64,000 nt of DNA. Origin: Staphylococcus simulans (GTDB taxonomy: Bacteria > Bacillota > Bacilli > Staphylococcales > Staphylococcaceae). Below the pieces are notes generated by a model. The model saw nothing but the letters and a program-made list of their open reading frames with translations, searched no databases and was not told the DNA's origin. The stretch lies in assembly GCF_003043455.1 (NCBI RefSeq), contig NZ_PZGG01000001.1, positions 1-64,000 of the forward strand, given 5' to 3'. Shown here piece after piece: positions 39,175 through 48,491 of this stretch. Position 1 is the stretch's first letter, and the number at the start of each line of letters is the position of its first letter. The position numbers and the translations under genes are program-made.

Positions 39175-39969
39175 TCAACCACGTACATCAGTAATTCCTG
39201 TAATTGGTAAATAATGAGCTAACATTACAGAAATAATTAATATCGCTGCGAATAATAAGATAAATAAGATGTCGCGATAACTAAATGGTGCGTAGTAATA
39301 ATACGTTCTTTTGCCATCTTTAAATCCTTTTTTCTCCATCGCAACTGAAAGTTGATGTGCTTTTCGTATGTTTTGACTTAATAGTGGAATAATTAAATGT
39401 TTCACACGTTTAAAACCACGATAATTTGATTTATCCACCATACGATAGCGCATCTTCAATGATTTACGTAATTGAATGAATGAACTGATAATTAACGGTA
39501 CCATTCGAATGGCAGCCATAAAGGCATAAGCCACTTTCGGTTTCACACGTAAATGCTGCATCAGGCTATAGAAGATTATCACGATTTGAGACGTAAAGGC
39601 CATCACAATACCGAAGAATGTGACGGTATCTGTACGCATAGATAAATGAAGACCTCTAACTAAACTTTCAGTGGTGATATGGATAAAGCCTAATTTGAAT
39701 AGGGTATGTGTCCCATCACCATAGAAAATCATGAAGAGTGCTGAGATGATACTAAAGATCACAGTATAGAGTACGAATAGGGCAGTGACCTTCAATTTCA
39801 TACCGCCGAAAATCAGTAAGAATAATAACATTAAAGCGGTTAGGTAGATCATCACATCAAAGTTGTGAATGAAAATCACAAAGAAGAATAAGAAAATACC
39901 TAAACCAAGTTTCGTAATAATATTTACTTCATCTACGAAGGTGAAATACTTTTTCCATGCTTCATACAT
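39175..39969 (-). CDS. ECF transporter transmembrane subunit EcfT (YkoC-like)
   Basis: Coupling membrane subunit of an energy-coupling-factor vitamin importer, about 264 residues with five to six hydrophobic helices. It carries the cytoplasmic coupling helix with AAIRMVPLIISSFIQLRKSL and a further Ala-Arg/Gly motif (AMEKKGFKDGKRT). The frame runs to 40104, but that portion overlaps the ATPase gene; ATG 39967-39969 leaves an 8-bp overlap and has GAAGGTGA upstream. Encoded with YkoE and a double ATPase, hence thiamine-related. Confidence 0.88.
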   Translation of the reverse strand: MYEAWKKYFTFVDEVNIITKLGLGIFLFFFVIFIHNFDVMIYLTALMLLFLLIFGGMKLKVTALFVLYTVIFSIISALFMIFYGDGTHTLFKLGFIHITTESLVRGLHLSMRTDTVTFFGIVMAFTSQIVIIFYSLMQHLRVKPKVAYAFMAAIRMVPLIISSFIQLRKSLKMRYRMVDKSNYRGFKRVKHLIIPLLSQNIRKAHQLSVAMEKKGFKDGKRTYYYYAPFSYRDILFILLFAAILIISVMLAHYLPITGITDVRG

Positions 39970-41371
39970 TGGCTTCACCTTCCATTTCAAATAAAACATC
40001 TTCACATAACATGTGATCGCGTAATTCAATACGTCTTGTCGGATAACGTTCAATGATATGCGGGTCATGTGTGACCATAATAATCGTTTGACCTTGTGCG
40101 ACACGTTGTTGGAAGAGATCTAGTAAATTAAAGGTATTGTGACTGTCTAAGCCGAATGTCGGTTCATCCAGTAAGATAATATCTGCACGCGAACTTAAAG
40201 CAGTCGCAACACTTAAACGGCGTTTTTGACCCATTGATAATTCGAATGGATGTTGATCACGAACCGCTTCTAAATTCAACAATTCTATCAGCTTTTCAGT
40301 TTCAGCTTTAGCACTATCCCCGCTGAAATTGATAAAGATTTCTTCATAGACAGAATTCGTAATAAATTGCAGTTCTGGGTTTTGATAAACCAAATACATA
40401 TGTTGGGCCGCTTCTTTAATTTTATGAAGCGGTTGCCCATCATAAGACATCTCTCCGCGATATTTAATCAACTGCATCATAGACTCAAGCAATGTCGTTT
40501 TACCTGCACCGTTTTTACCTGTGATGGTAATCCATTCACCATCGCCTATTGTGAGTTCAGGTACTTGAATGAGTGTTTTCTTACCGCGGATAACTTCGCC
40601 ATTTTCATATTTGAAGCGTGATGTTATGTCTTTATTCGGTAATAATTCAGCTTTAGGCGCATGGTCCCAAGCTTTAGGATGCCAAACTCCATATTCAGTC
40701 AATAAGTCTTCATGTTGATGTAAAATCACCTGAGGCGTATCATCCGCGATGATTTCCCCGTGATGATTCATTAAAATAACACGATCGACATGTTCCCAAA
40801 TATGTTCCACTTTATGTTCTACAATTAAGACAGTTTGTTCTTGCCACATGTCTTTAATTTGATTCCATAAATCTTCAGTCGCATCCACATCTAACATAGC
40901 AGTCGGTTCATCTAAGAATAATGTATCAGCTTCTTGAAGTACCGTTTCAGCAATCGCAAGTTTTTGTTTCATGCCGCCGCTTAACTGTTGAACCGTTTGT
41001 TTCGGTCCGACATCTAAGTCTACCGATTCTAATGCTTGTTGAATTAAAGCATCCATTTCTTTTCTCGGCACTTGTTTATTTTCTAACACAAATGCGAGTT
41101 CTTCATAAACCTTCGGCATACAAAATTGTGTATCCGGGTCTTGGAAGATGACACCGCTATTTAAATCGACTTCCAATGCGTCATATTTCATCGGAAGTTC
41201 GATTAGGTTCGGCACAATGCCGCTTAATACATTGAGTAAGGTACTTTTACCGCAGCCTGAAGGGCCGAGTAATAAGACCTTTTGTTTATCAGGTATTTCT
41301 ATATCTAAACCATCAAATATTTTATCTGGTGCATTTGGATATTTCAGTCGTAAATTTTGAGCAAGTAACAC
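39962..41371 (-). CDS. ECF transporter double ATPase (YkoD-like)
   Basis: 469 residues with two ABC ATPase domains in one chain. Domain 1 has Walker A GPSGCGKST, signature LSGGMKQKLAI and Walker B DTLFLDEPT; domain 2 has Walker A GKNGAGKTT, signature LSMGQKRRLSV (Met in place of Gly) and Walker B DIILLDEPTFG. It energises uptake through EcfT. It starts at GTG 41369-41371 with AAGGAG upstream. Confidence 0.92.
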   Translation of the reverse strand: MLLAQNLRLKYPNAPDKIFDGLDIEIPDKQKVLLLGPSGCGKSTLLNVLSGIVPNLIELPMKYDALEVDLNSGVIFQDPDTQFCMPKVYEELAFVLENKQVPRKEMDALIQQALESVDLDVGPKQTVQQLSGGMKQKLAIAETVLQEADTLFLDEPTAMLDVDATEDLWNQIKDMWQEQTVLIVEHKVEHIWEHVDRVILMNHHGEIIADDTPQVILHQHEDLLTEYGVWHPKAWDHAPKAELLPNKDITSRFKYENGEVIRGKKTLIQVPELTIGDGEWITITGKNGAGKTTLLESMMQLIKYRGEMSYDGQPLHKIKEAAQHMYLVYQNPELQFITNSVYEEIFINFSGDSAKAETEKLIELLNLEAVRDQHPFELSMGQKRRLSVATALSSRADIILLDEPTFGLDSHNTFNLLDLFQQRVAQGQTIIMVTHDPHIIERYPTRRIELRDHMLCEDVLFEMEGEANV

Positions 41372-41383
41372 GTTTATGTCTCC

Positions 41384-41959
41384 TTACAAATTGTCATAAT
41401 CCTTTTTGGAAGCGGGGCGGAATAATTTCGTAACCCCGGTCTGATCCAGAGCTTTGACAAGATAATATGGGAAAATCCCAGCAAGTACAATCCCGCTGAT
41501 ACAACGGAAGAATACATATAAGAATAAGTTCCATCCAGCAACTTCGCCTAAATAACCATAGTAGAAGTCGATAGGGAAAGTGACTAATGCGGCTGCTAAA
41601 CCAGCAAGTACCGCTACCATTAATTTGCGTGATTTATAACGGAAAATCGCAAAAATAATTTCACACGCTAAACCTTGTAGTAAGCCGTAAACAATTGTTG
41701 CTATATCAAAGCGTCCCATCACAATTGTTTCCCCAGCACCAGCAGCAAATTCTGCTAATAGTGCAATACCGGCTTTCGGAATGATTAAGTAAGCAACGAC
41801 AGCAGCTGCAAACCACATACCGTAAGATAATTCTTCTAAGTGTAAGCCAGTCACTTGCATGGCTTTATACACTAAGTTCCAAATGTTGTAAATGATAGCA
41901 AAGATGACTGCGATTAACACAGTTACTAAGATATCTGAAAGCTTAAGTCCTTTAGACAT
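41384..41959 (-). CDS. ykoE: ECF substrate-binding subunit YkoE (HMP/thiamine)
   Basis: S-component of 191 residues with about six hydrophobic helices. The region PKAGIALLAEFAAGAGETIVMGRF is characteristic of YkoE, thought to bind hydroxymethylpyrimidine or thiamine. ATG 41957-41959 has AGGAGG upstream; the frame further upstream enters the riboswitch. A TPP riboswitch with terminator precedes it, which supports the substrate. Confidence 0.9.
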   Translation of the reverse strand: MSKGLKLSDILVTVLIAVIFAIIYNIWNLVYKAMQVTGLHLEELSYGMWFAAAVVAYLIIPKAGIALLAEFAAGAGETIVMGRFDIATIVYGLLQGLACEIIFAIFRYKSRKLMVAVLAGLAAALVTFPIDFYYGYLGEVAGWNLFLYVFFRCISGIVLAGIFPYYLVKALDQTGVTKLFRPASKKDYDNL

Positions 41960-41983
41960 AATGTCAATTCCTCCTATAAAAAC

Positions 41984-42018
41984 AAAAAAACACGCAAACT
42001 TGTCTAGCAAGCAGCGTG
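41984..42018 (-). terminator. Riboswitch expression-platform terminator
   Basis: CACGC-CTTG / CAAG-GCGTG stem followed on the minus strand by seven T, directly between the TPP aptamer and ykoE. Ligand-bound aptamer would favour it. Confidence 0.85.
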
Positions 42019-42065
42019 AAATAAGCATTAGAATATCCTGGTTCTACCCTGAAATTCTAAACCAG

Positions 42066-42165
42066 TTTATTCTTTACACTTTCCTACGCTAGTCTCAGCT
42101 AGATCAGGTTCGAAGGGTTTGAAGCTTTATGCTCCATCTCAGTTCGAAACACCCCTAGTGCATTT
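42066..42165 (-). promoter_or_regulatory. TPP (THI-box) riboswitch aptamer
   Basis: On the minus strand the conserved blocks appear in order: CTAGGGGTG, CTGAGATGGAG, ACCCTTCGAACCTGATCTAG and ACTAGCGTAGGAAAG. This is the thiamine pyrophosphate aptamer. With the downstream terminator it should turn off ykoE-ecfA-ecfT when TPP is high. An alternative hairpin CTGGTT/AACCAG (42038-42065) may take part in switching. Confidence 0.95.
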
Positions 42166-42375
42166 CTTTATTAGATTTATACTAAATGTATGCTTTTTCA
42201 TAGGTTCTGTCAAGGTGGTTTTAGATTTAATCAAAAGAGAACGGGTATGGAAAAGACAAGTTCACATTAAGATTACGTTAAATTGTATATTGGGGATTGA
42301 GCATAGCGCTTGAGTCTAATATACTACCATAGAATGATTTACTTTAATTTTTAAAGACACAATGGAATTGTTCAT

Positions 42376-42381
42376 ATATAA
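42376..42381 (+). promoter_or_regulatory. -10 box of the AuxA-like gene
   Basis: TATAAT at 42376-42381 has AAGACA 17 nt upstream as a possible -35. Transcription would start about 12 nt before the ATG. Confidence 0.5.
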
Positions 42382-42400
42382 TAACTATGAGGTGAAAAAC

Positions 42401-43714
42401 ATGTCGTATATAAAGAAGCACGCTGAAATCATTTATAGTTTGATTATTGGCATTGTTTCACTTTTCATTGGAATCATTGTATTACTCAATCTATCATTTA
42501 TCCATAAACTTGCTAAGGGAAGCAAGGTTGACATACATATTAATAATGTGTGGGATTTCATCAATGCTTTCTTTGTTGAAATAATACGGATTATGAGTCA
42601 ATTTATTGGTCATTTCCCAGTAATCAGTGCCATCTTGATTATCTTGTTCGGTGTTGCATTGCTATGGATTGGCTATTTATTATTTATGACTACAAAATAT
42701 GATTATGATATCTCAATTTTCTTCCTTATAATAGGAATCTTTTTCTTCCTCATCACAATTGTCTTTATGACACAAGTTTACGGTTTCTTTGCGATTGTTT
42801 TCGTGGTTCCGTTTATTGTGCATATCGGATACATTGTGTACAAGGATGAGTTGAACAGTGCGCATCAGAAAGAACATTATCTATGGATTATCTGTACGTA
42901 CGGAATCAGTTATTTAATTTCTCAAATTTCGTTATACGGAAGAATCGAAAGCCATGAAATTGCGTTAATTGATATTTTAAGTGTCAACGCATTCTTCGTT
43001 GTCATGTGGTGTTTAGGTCAAATGTCTATTTGGAACTTCTTGTTCCTTAGAAGATCATTACCTTTAACTAAAGCGGAACTTGGCGAAGAAATGTTGTATT
43101 CACGTACAGACAAAAACGGAGCAATCAGCCAAACAAAAGAACAACTACGTGAAATTCAAGAGCGTACTCAAGAATTGACACATAGAACACGCAGAAGTAT
43201 TGATTTAGAAAAAATCAGAAGAAAACGAGATAGTTTCAAAAAAGCAGTTAAAGATAAAGTCAATCTGACAGAAGACGATTTCCCAACTTGGATGCGTCGT
43301 CCGAAATGGATTAAACCAGGTATTGTGGAATTGATTTGCGGAGCGATTTTATTCCTATTTACGTTATTAGAATTAAACAACCGTAATGGTTTATTCATGT
43401 CAGGTGACTGGGAATTATCACAAACATCTTACGTGATAGAGTGGATTACACTCTTCTTGTTATTACTTGTGATTATCGCTTATATCATTACAACATTGAC
43501 GCATTTCTTACGCGGTAAGTTATACTATGCACAGTTGTTTATGGTAAGTATTTTATTCTTTAAATTGCTGACAGAGTTTATCAATATTATGATTCACGGA
43601 TTGTTATTATCCATTTTCATTACACCGATTTTATTTATTATGCTTGTGGCAGTTACGATTGCGTTTATTATTCAACTACGTACACCTGCTAAAGCAAAAT
43701 CATACAAAAACTGA
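42401..43714 (+). CDS. auxA: Polytopic membrane protein, AuxA-like
   Basis: 437 residues with about six to seven helices in the first 220 residues, a charged cytoplasmic stretch (about 225-310, rich in Arg/Glu, containing TQELTHRTRRSIDLEKIRRKR), then four more helices. Its position between the YkoE operon and the methyltransferase/ptsHI genes matches S. aureus auxA, reported to affect lipoteichoic acid stability and beta-lactam resistance; the symbol rests on synteny and my recollection. GAGGTG precedes the ATG; the longer frame from 42362 is unlikely. The stop codon lies inside the terminator stem. Confidence 0.65.
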   Translation: MSYIKKHAEIIYSLIIGIVSLFIGIIVLLNLSFIHKLAKGSKVDIHINNVWDFINAFFVEIIRIMSQFIGHFPVISAILIILFGVALLWIGYLLFMTTKYDYDISIFFLIIGIFFFLITIVFMTQVYGFFAIVFVVPFIVHIGYIVYKDELNSAHQKEHYLWIICTYGISYLISQISLYGRIESHEIALIDILSVNAFFVVMWCLGQMSIWNFLFLRRSLPLTKAELGEEMLYSRTDKNGAISQTKEQLREIQERTQELTHRTRRSIDLEKIRRKRDSFKKAVKDKVNLTEDDFPTWMRRPKWIKPGIVELICGAILFLFTLLELNNRNGLFMSGDWELSQTSYVIEWITLFLLLLVIIAYIITTLTHFLRGKLYYAQLFMVSILFFKLLTEFINIMIHGLLLSIFITPILFIMLVAVTIAFIIQLRTPAKAKSYKN

Positions 43715-43740
43715 GGGACTTAGGTTTCCTCAGTTTTTTT
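43706..43740 (+). terminator. Terminator of the AuxA-like gene
   Basis: AAAAACTGAGG pairs with CCTCAGTTTTT, then more T. The left arm contains the TGA stop codon. Confidence 0.9.
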
Positions 43741-43824
43741 ATGGATTTAAGACGTTCTTTTTAGAAAGGAAGCGTCTGATACGTTAAGATAAAAGTAACT
43801 ACACATAGAAGGCGGAATAATAAT

Positions 43825-45039
43825 ATGAAGACAGCAGTATTAAATAAAGGAAAAGAACAAAAGTATTTAAATCAATATCCTTTAGTGGATGAAGAAGATA
43901 TTTATGAACATAGTCATTTAGAAGATGGTGATATTTTTCATATTGTGACTGACGATGGTCGTTACATTGCGACAGCGTATGTTGGACGTCAACATAAAGG
44001 TTTAGGTTGGGTGTTAAGTTATGATGCTGAAGCAGAAATCAATCAAGACTTTTTTAAAGAACTATTTGAAGCGGCATTAGATTATCGTCAATATTACTTT
44101 GACATTGATGGTACGAATGCATTCAGATTGTTTAATGCAGAAGGTGATGGTGTCGGTGGTTTAACAATCGATTACTATGATCGCCATTTATTAATCCAAT
44201 GGTACTCAAAAGGGATTTATACGTTCAGAGCTGATATTTTAGAAGCTGTACAAGCTGTCTTTCCGTATACTTCAATTTTCGAGAAAACACGTTTTAAAGA
44301 CAGTGAAGTAGCTAGTGGATTCGTAACAGGAGATGCACCTGAATTCCCAATTGTCATCGAAGAAAACTTTACGTTCTATAATATTGATTTAGACGATGGA
44401 CCGATGACAGGAATTTTCTTAGACCAAAAAGAAGTTCGTAAAAAATTACGTGATGTTTATGCGCCTGAACGCAGTGTCTTGAATTTATTCAGTTATACTG
44501 GGGCATTCTCTGTCATTGCGGCACAAACAGCATCAGAAACAACAAGTGTTGACCTTGCGAATCGTTCTAGAGGTTTGACAGAGGAGAACTTTGGGGTAAA
44601 TGGTATAGACCCGAAAACACAATATATTTATGTGATGGATACGTTTGACTTTTATCATTATGCGGCACGACATAATAAGGTTTATGACACGATTGTCATT
44701 GATCCGCCAAGTTTTGCGCGTAATAAAAAGAAAGTCTTTACGGTTCAAAAAGACTATCATAAGTTGATTGAAGAAGCTCTACCTATTTTAAGCGATGGAG
44801 GTACTTTGATTTTAAGCACAAATTCAAGTGCATTATCTTCTAAGGCGTTTAAAAATATGATTAAGAAAACGTTGGATGCGCAAGATGTAGATTTTGAAAT
44901 TTTAGAAGCAATGGGGCTTCCAAAAGATTTCAAAACACATCCGCACTATAAACCATCGAAATATTTAAAAGTAGTCTTTGTTCGGGTATCAGAGAAAGTA
45001 GAAGAAGTAATAAATGAGGAGGACTATTATGGGGATTAG
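43825..45039 (+). CDS. Class I SAM-dependent rRNA methyltransferase (RlmI-like)
   Basis: 404 residues: N-terminal PUA-type RNA-binding domain, central segment, then a Rossmann methyltransferase with VLNLFSYTGAFSV (SAM loop) and the IDPPSFARNKK catalytic motif. RlmI in E. coli methylates a cytosine of 23S rRNA; the exact target here is not known. Overlaps the next gene by 11 bp. Confidence 0.88.
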   Translation: MKTAVLNKGKEQKYLNQYPLVDEEDIYEHSHLEDGDIFHIVTDDGRYIATAYVGRQHKGLGWVLSYDAEAEINQDFFKELFEAALDYRQYYFDIDGTNAFRLFNAEGDGVGGLTIDYYDRHLLIQWYSKGIYTFRADILEAVQAVFPYTSIFEKTRFKDSEVASGFVTGDAPEFPIVIEENFTFYNIDLDDGPMTGIFLDQKEVRKKLRDVYAPERSVLNLFSYTGAFSVIAAQTASETTSVDLANRSRGLTEENFGVNGIDPKTQYIYVMDTFDFYHYAARHNKVYDTIVIDPPSFARNKKKVFTVQKDYHKLIEEALPILSDGGTLILSTNSSALSSKAFKNMIKKTLDAQDVDFEILEAMGLPKDFKTHPHYKPSKYLKVVFVRVSEKVEEVINEEDYYGD

Positions 45040-45571
45040 AGATAAATTTTTAAAAAAATCTACAGATAAAATTGGAAATAAAATGTTGAAAATTGATCCG
45101 GTGGTTGGTAAAGGACGTTTACCAAAAAATAAAAAGGATTTAGCGAAAAGACGTGAACGTGCTGAAGAATTAGTAAGAAAGAAAGCATTATTGTCATCTT
45201 CAGCAAGTGTTATTCCGATTCCGGGATTAGATTTCGGAGTCGATTTAAAGCTGATGAAAGATATTATAGAAGATATTAATAAAATTTACGGTTTAGATCA
45301 TAAAGAGGTAAACCGTATGAGTGATGATGTAAAAGAGCGCGTATTAGTTGCTGCATCAATCCAAGGCAGTCAATTTATCGGACGTACTGTTTCAAAAGGT
45401 ATTTTGAAAATGGTAGTGAAAGATGTGGCTAAACGTACAGCTGCGAAACAAACAAGATGGTTCCCAGTTGTCGGTCAAGCAATCGCTGCATCAATCAGTT
45501 ATTATTTCATGAAAAAACTAGGTGACGAACACATCGATAAATGTGAAAACGTTGCCAAAAAAATAATGTAA
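45029..45571 (+). CDS. Conserved protein with DUF697-like region
   Basis: 180 residues from ATG 45029, which has GAGGAGG 6 nt upstream inside the methyltransferase gene. After a Lys-rich N-terminus it has LLSSSASVIPIPGLDFGVDLKLM, like the helical hairpin of DUF697 proteins, and a second small-residue helix FPVVGQAIAASISYYFM. It may associate with the membrane. Function unknown; translational overlap suggests coexpression with the methyltransferase. Confidence 0.7.
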   Translation: MGIRDKFLKKSTDKIGNKMLKIDPVVGKGRLPKNKKDLAKRRERAEELVRKKALLSSSASVIPIPGLDFGVDLKLMKDIIEDINKIYGLDHKEVNRMSDDVKERVLVAASIQGSQFIGRTVSKGILKMVVKDVAKRTAAKQTRWFPVVGQAIAASISYYFMKKLGDEHIDKCENVAKKIM

Positions 45572-45610
45572 AATCAAGTTGTCAATTAATTTGTGCATAT
45601 TTTCACAAAA

Positions 45611-45668
45611 ACGCTAAATTCATGGCCCTGTATGGGTTAAACAAATTGAATTTAGCGTCATATTTTGG
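45611..45668 (+). terminator. Terminator before ptsH
   Basis: A perfect 11-bp stem ACGCTAAATTC/GAATTTAGCGT followed by CATATTTT; the T-run is modest. Confidence 0.7.
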
Positions 45669-45738
45669 TAATGTTAAGGTGTAATAATGTTCAGGTGAGT
45701 CACTCACCAATTAATGGATGCGAAGGAGAAAGATTATT

Positions 45739-46005
45739 ATGGAACAACAATCATACACTATCATCGACGAAACAGGTATTCACGCTCGTCCAGCTACAAT
45801 GCTTGTACAAACAGCTTCAAAATTTGATTCAGATATTCAACTTGAATACAACGGTAAAAAAGTCAACTTAAAATCAATTATGGGTGTTATGAGCTTAGGC
45901 GTAGGTAAAGATGCTGACATTACTATCTATGCTGACGGAAGCGACGAAGCTGATGCTATTCAAGCTATCACTGACGTTTTATCTAAAGAAGGTTTAACTA
46001 ACTAA
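45739..46005 (+). CDS. ptsH: Phosphocarrier protein HPr
   Basis: General PTS carrier, 88 residues. His15 in GIHARPAT is phosphorylated by enzyme I; Ser46 in [10 protein letters not shown] is the HPr kinase site used for CcpA-dependent catabolite repression. ATG 45739 has GAAGGAG upstream; the extra upstream frame is not coding. It feeds LacF in this window. Confidence 0.98.
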   Translation: MEQQSYTIIDETGIHARPATMLVQTASKFDSDIQLEYNGKKVNLKSIMGVMSLGVGKDADITIYADGSDEADAIQAITDVLSKEGLTN

Positions 46006-46006
46006 T

Positions 46007-47728
46007 ATGACTAAAAATATTAGAGGGATTGCGGCATCTGATGGTGTGGCAATCGCAAAAGCCTATCTATTAGTAGAACCTGATTTATCATTTGATAACG
46101 GAACAGTGACTGATACAGAGGCTGAAGTTGCTAAATTTAACGGCGCACTTAACACATCAAAAGTTGAATTGACTAAAATCAGAAATAATGCCGAACAACA
46201 ATTAGGTGCAGATAAAGCGGCTATCTTCGATGCGCATTTATTAGTGCTTGAAGATCCAGAACTTATCCAACCTATTGAAGAAAAAATTAAAAATGAAAAT
46301 GTTAATGCTGCTCAAGCGTTAACAGATGTTTCAAATCAATTTATCACAATATTTGAATCAATGGACAATGAATACATGGCAGAACGTGCAGCTGATATCC
46401 GCGACGTTTCTAAACGTGTATTAGCACACATCTTAGGTGTGGATTTACCAAATCCAAGTATCATTGATGAAAGTGTCGTTATTATCGGGAATGACTTGAC
46501 ACCTTCAGATACTGCACAATTGAACAAACAATTCGTGCAAGGATTTGTGACAAACATTGGAGGCAGAACATCTCACTCTGCAATTATGAGCCGTTCTTTA
46601 GAAATCCCAGCAGTCGTCGGTACTAAAACGATTACTGAGGAAGTTGAAGCAGGTGATATCATTATTGTAGATGGTATGACAGGCGATGTTATTGTTAATC
46701 CAAGTGACGAAGTTGTAGCGCAATACCAAGAAAAACGTGATAACTTCTTCAAAGATAAACAAGAATTACAAAAATTACGTGATGCTGAATCTGTTACAGA
46801 AGATGGTCATCATGTAGAATTAGCTGCAAACATCGGTACACCAAACGACTTACCTGGTGTAGTTGAAAATGGTGCAGAAGGTATCGGATTATATCGTACT
46901 GAGTTCCTATACATGGGTAGAGATCAAATGCCGACTGAAGACGAACAATTTGAGGCATACAAAGCAGTCCTTGAAGCAATGGACGGCAAACGTGTGGTTG
47001 TTCGTACATTAGATATCGGCGGAGACAAAGAATTACCTTATTTAGACTTACCTGAAGAAATGAACCCATTCTTAGGTTATCGTGCAATCCGCTTGTGCTT
47101 AGCACAACCAGAAATTTTCCGTCCGCAACTACGTGCGTTATTACGTGCTTCAGTTTACGGAAAATTAAACATTATGTTCCCAATGGTTGCGACAATTCAA
47201 GAATTCCGTGATGCGAAAGCATTATTAGAAGAAGAACGTCAAAACCTTAAAAACGAAGGTGTCGAAGTTTCAGATGATATTGAAGTTGGTATCATGGTTG
47301 AAATTCCATCAACAGCAGCACTTGCTGATGTTTTTGCGAAAGAAGTAGACTTCTTCAGTATCGGAACAAATGACTTAATTCAATATACAATGGCAGCTGA
47401 CCGTATGTCAGAACGCGTGTCTTATTTATACCAACCTTATAACCCAGCTATTTTACGCTTAGTACAACGTGTTATTGAAGCGTCTCATGCTGAAGGTAAA
47501 TGGACAGGTATGTGCGGCGAAATGGCCGGAGACCAAACTGCAATTCCATTATTGTTAGGTCTTGGATTAGATGAGTTCTCTATGAGTGCAACGTCAATCC
47601 TTAAAGCACGTCGTTTAATCAGAAACTTAAGCGAAGCGCAAATGAAAGACTTAGCAGCAAAAGCAGTGAACTGTGCAACTTCTGAAGAGGTTGTCGCATT
47701 AGTTGAAGACTATACGAAACATGCATAA
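46007..47728 (+). CDS. ptsI: PTS enzyme I
   Basis: Phosphoenolpyruvate-protein phosphotransferase, 573 residues. The active histidine is His190 in [17 protein letters not shown]; the PEP-binding domain has [36 protein letters not shown] and the catalytic Cys in GMCGEMAGD. It starts one base after the ptsH stop. Confidence 0.98.
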   Translation: MTKNIRGIAASDGVAIAKAYLLVEPDLSFDNGTVTDTEAEVAKFNGALNTSKVELTKIRNNAEQQLGADKAAIFDAHLLVLEDPELIQPIEEKIKNENVNAAQALTDVSNQFITIFESMDNEYMAERAADIRDVSKRVLAHILGVDLPNPSIIDESVVIIGNDLTPSDTAQLNKQFVQGFVTNIGGRTSHSAIMSRSLEIPAVVGTKTITEEVEAGDIIIVDGMTGDVIVNPSDEVVAQYQEKRDNFFKDKQELQKLRDAESVTEDGHHVELAANIGTPNDLPGVVENGAEGIGLYRTEFLYMGRDQMPTEDEQFEAYKAVLEAMDGKRVVVRTLDIGGDKELPYLDLPEEMNPFLGYRAIRLCLAQPEIFRPQLRALLRASVYGKLNIMFPMVATIQEFRDAKALLEEERQNLKNEGVEVSDDIEVGIMVEIPSTAALADVFAKEVDFFSIGTNDLIQYTMAADRMSERVSYLYQPYNPAILRLVQRVIEASHAEGKWTGMCGEMAGDQTAIPLLLGLGLDEFSMSATSILKARRLIRNLSEAQMKDLAAKAVNCATSEEVVALVEDYTKHA

Positions 47729-48063
47729 TCATTTATAAACATTAATAATAAAACCGTGATGAGATGAATGTCCAATTCATTATCATCACGGTTTTATTGG
47801 TGTGCAATTATTTATTGATTATTTGATTTTTATAACAACTTACAACGAATTTAATTGTGAGGTATATACTGTGTATTTTACGAATTTGTGACAAAGATTT
47901 AAATTTTGTATAAATATAATGAAAATCTTGATTAGAATAATTGTAAACTAGAATTTGAGCGCGTAACATATAAGCTACTGTGTCTATGAACGCAGGTTAC
48001 AGCTTAATTGTTTGAACCATAAAGCATAATGGTAAAGTAAAAAAGAGTACATTCAATTTTAAG
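47729..48063. other. Intergenic region between ptsI and the glutaredoxin gene
   Basis: 335 bp. It holds the ptsI terminator (47750-47797) and a weak AAGCT/AGCTT hairpin around 47972-48005. No gene or clear promoter seen. Confidence 0.5.
47750..47797 (+). terminator. Terminator of ptsHI
   Basis: AAAACCGTGATGA pairs with TCATCACGGTTTT; inner AATGAA-type pairing extends the stem. Confidence 0.92.
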
Positions 48064-48300
48064 TCAATCTTTATCGATATCGAGTAATGTATTGATTTTA
48101 TCTATATCAACTTGATACATAGGTGTGTCATCGATTAAGATAAATGGCGTTGAAAATGCATCAAAATCTATCATTTCATTGCGGTATTGCGAGTTTGAAA
48201 TGTTTTTCTCAGTGTACGCAACTTGATGATGATCGAGATAATTTTTCACAAACTGACACGGTGGACAGTCGTTTTGTGTATAAATGACTACATTCGGCAT
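48064..48300 (-). CDS. Glutaredoxin-like thiol-disulfide protein
   Basis: 78 residues, thioredoxin fold with the dithiol active site CPPC at residues 13-16 and the cis-proline segment FSTPFILID. NrdH-like in size. Its substrate cannot be told from sequence. GGAAGATG lies upstream of the ATG. A gene of this type sits between ptsI and cydA in other staphylococci. Confidence 0.85.
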   Translation of the reverse strand: MPNVVIYTQNDCPPCQFVKNYLDHHQVAYTEKNISNSQYRNEMIDFDAFSTPFILIDDTPMYQVDIDKINTLLDIDKD

Positions 48301-48491
48301 GTTTCATCTTCCTTTTCTTTTCATTGATGTGTTTACTGTATTAAAGGAAGAATTAAAAATCAAGCCAACCGCCTATATTTGAATGTTACAAGATATATTG
48401 GATTTTGTTTAGACAATTTCCTCCACATTTCATCTAAGACGTTGCGGGCATTAGACAGTAACAAAAATATAGAGAAAAATAGGGTGATATT

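Noticed and set aside
39970-40104. N-terminal extension of EcfT
   Set aside because: It lies wholly inside the ATPase gene in another frame; an internal ATG gives a normal 8-bp operon overlap.
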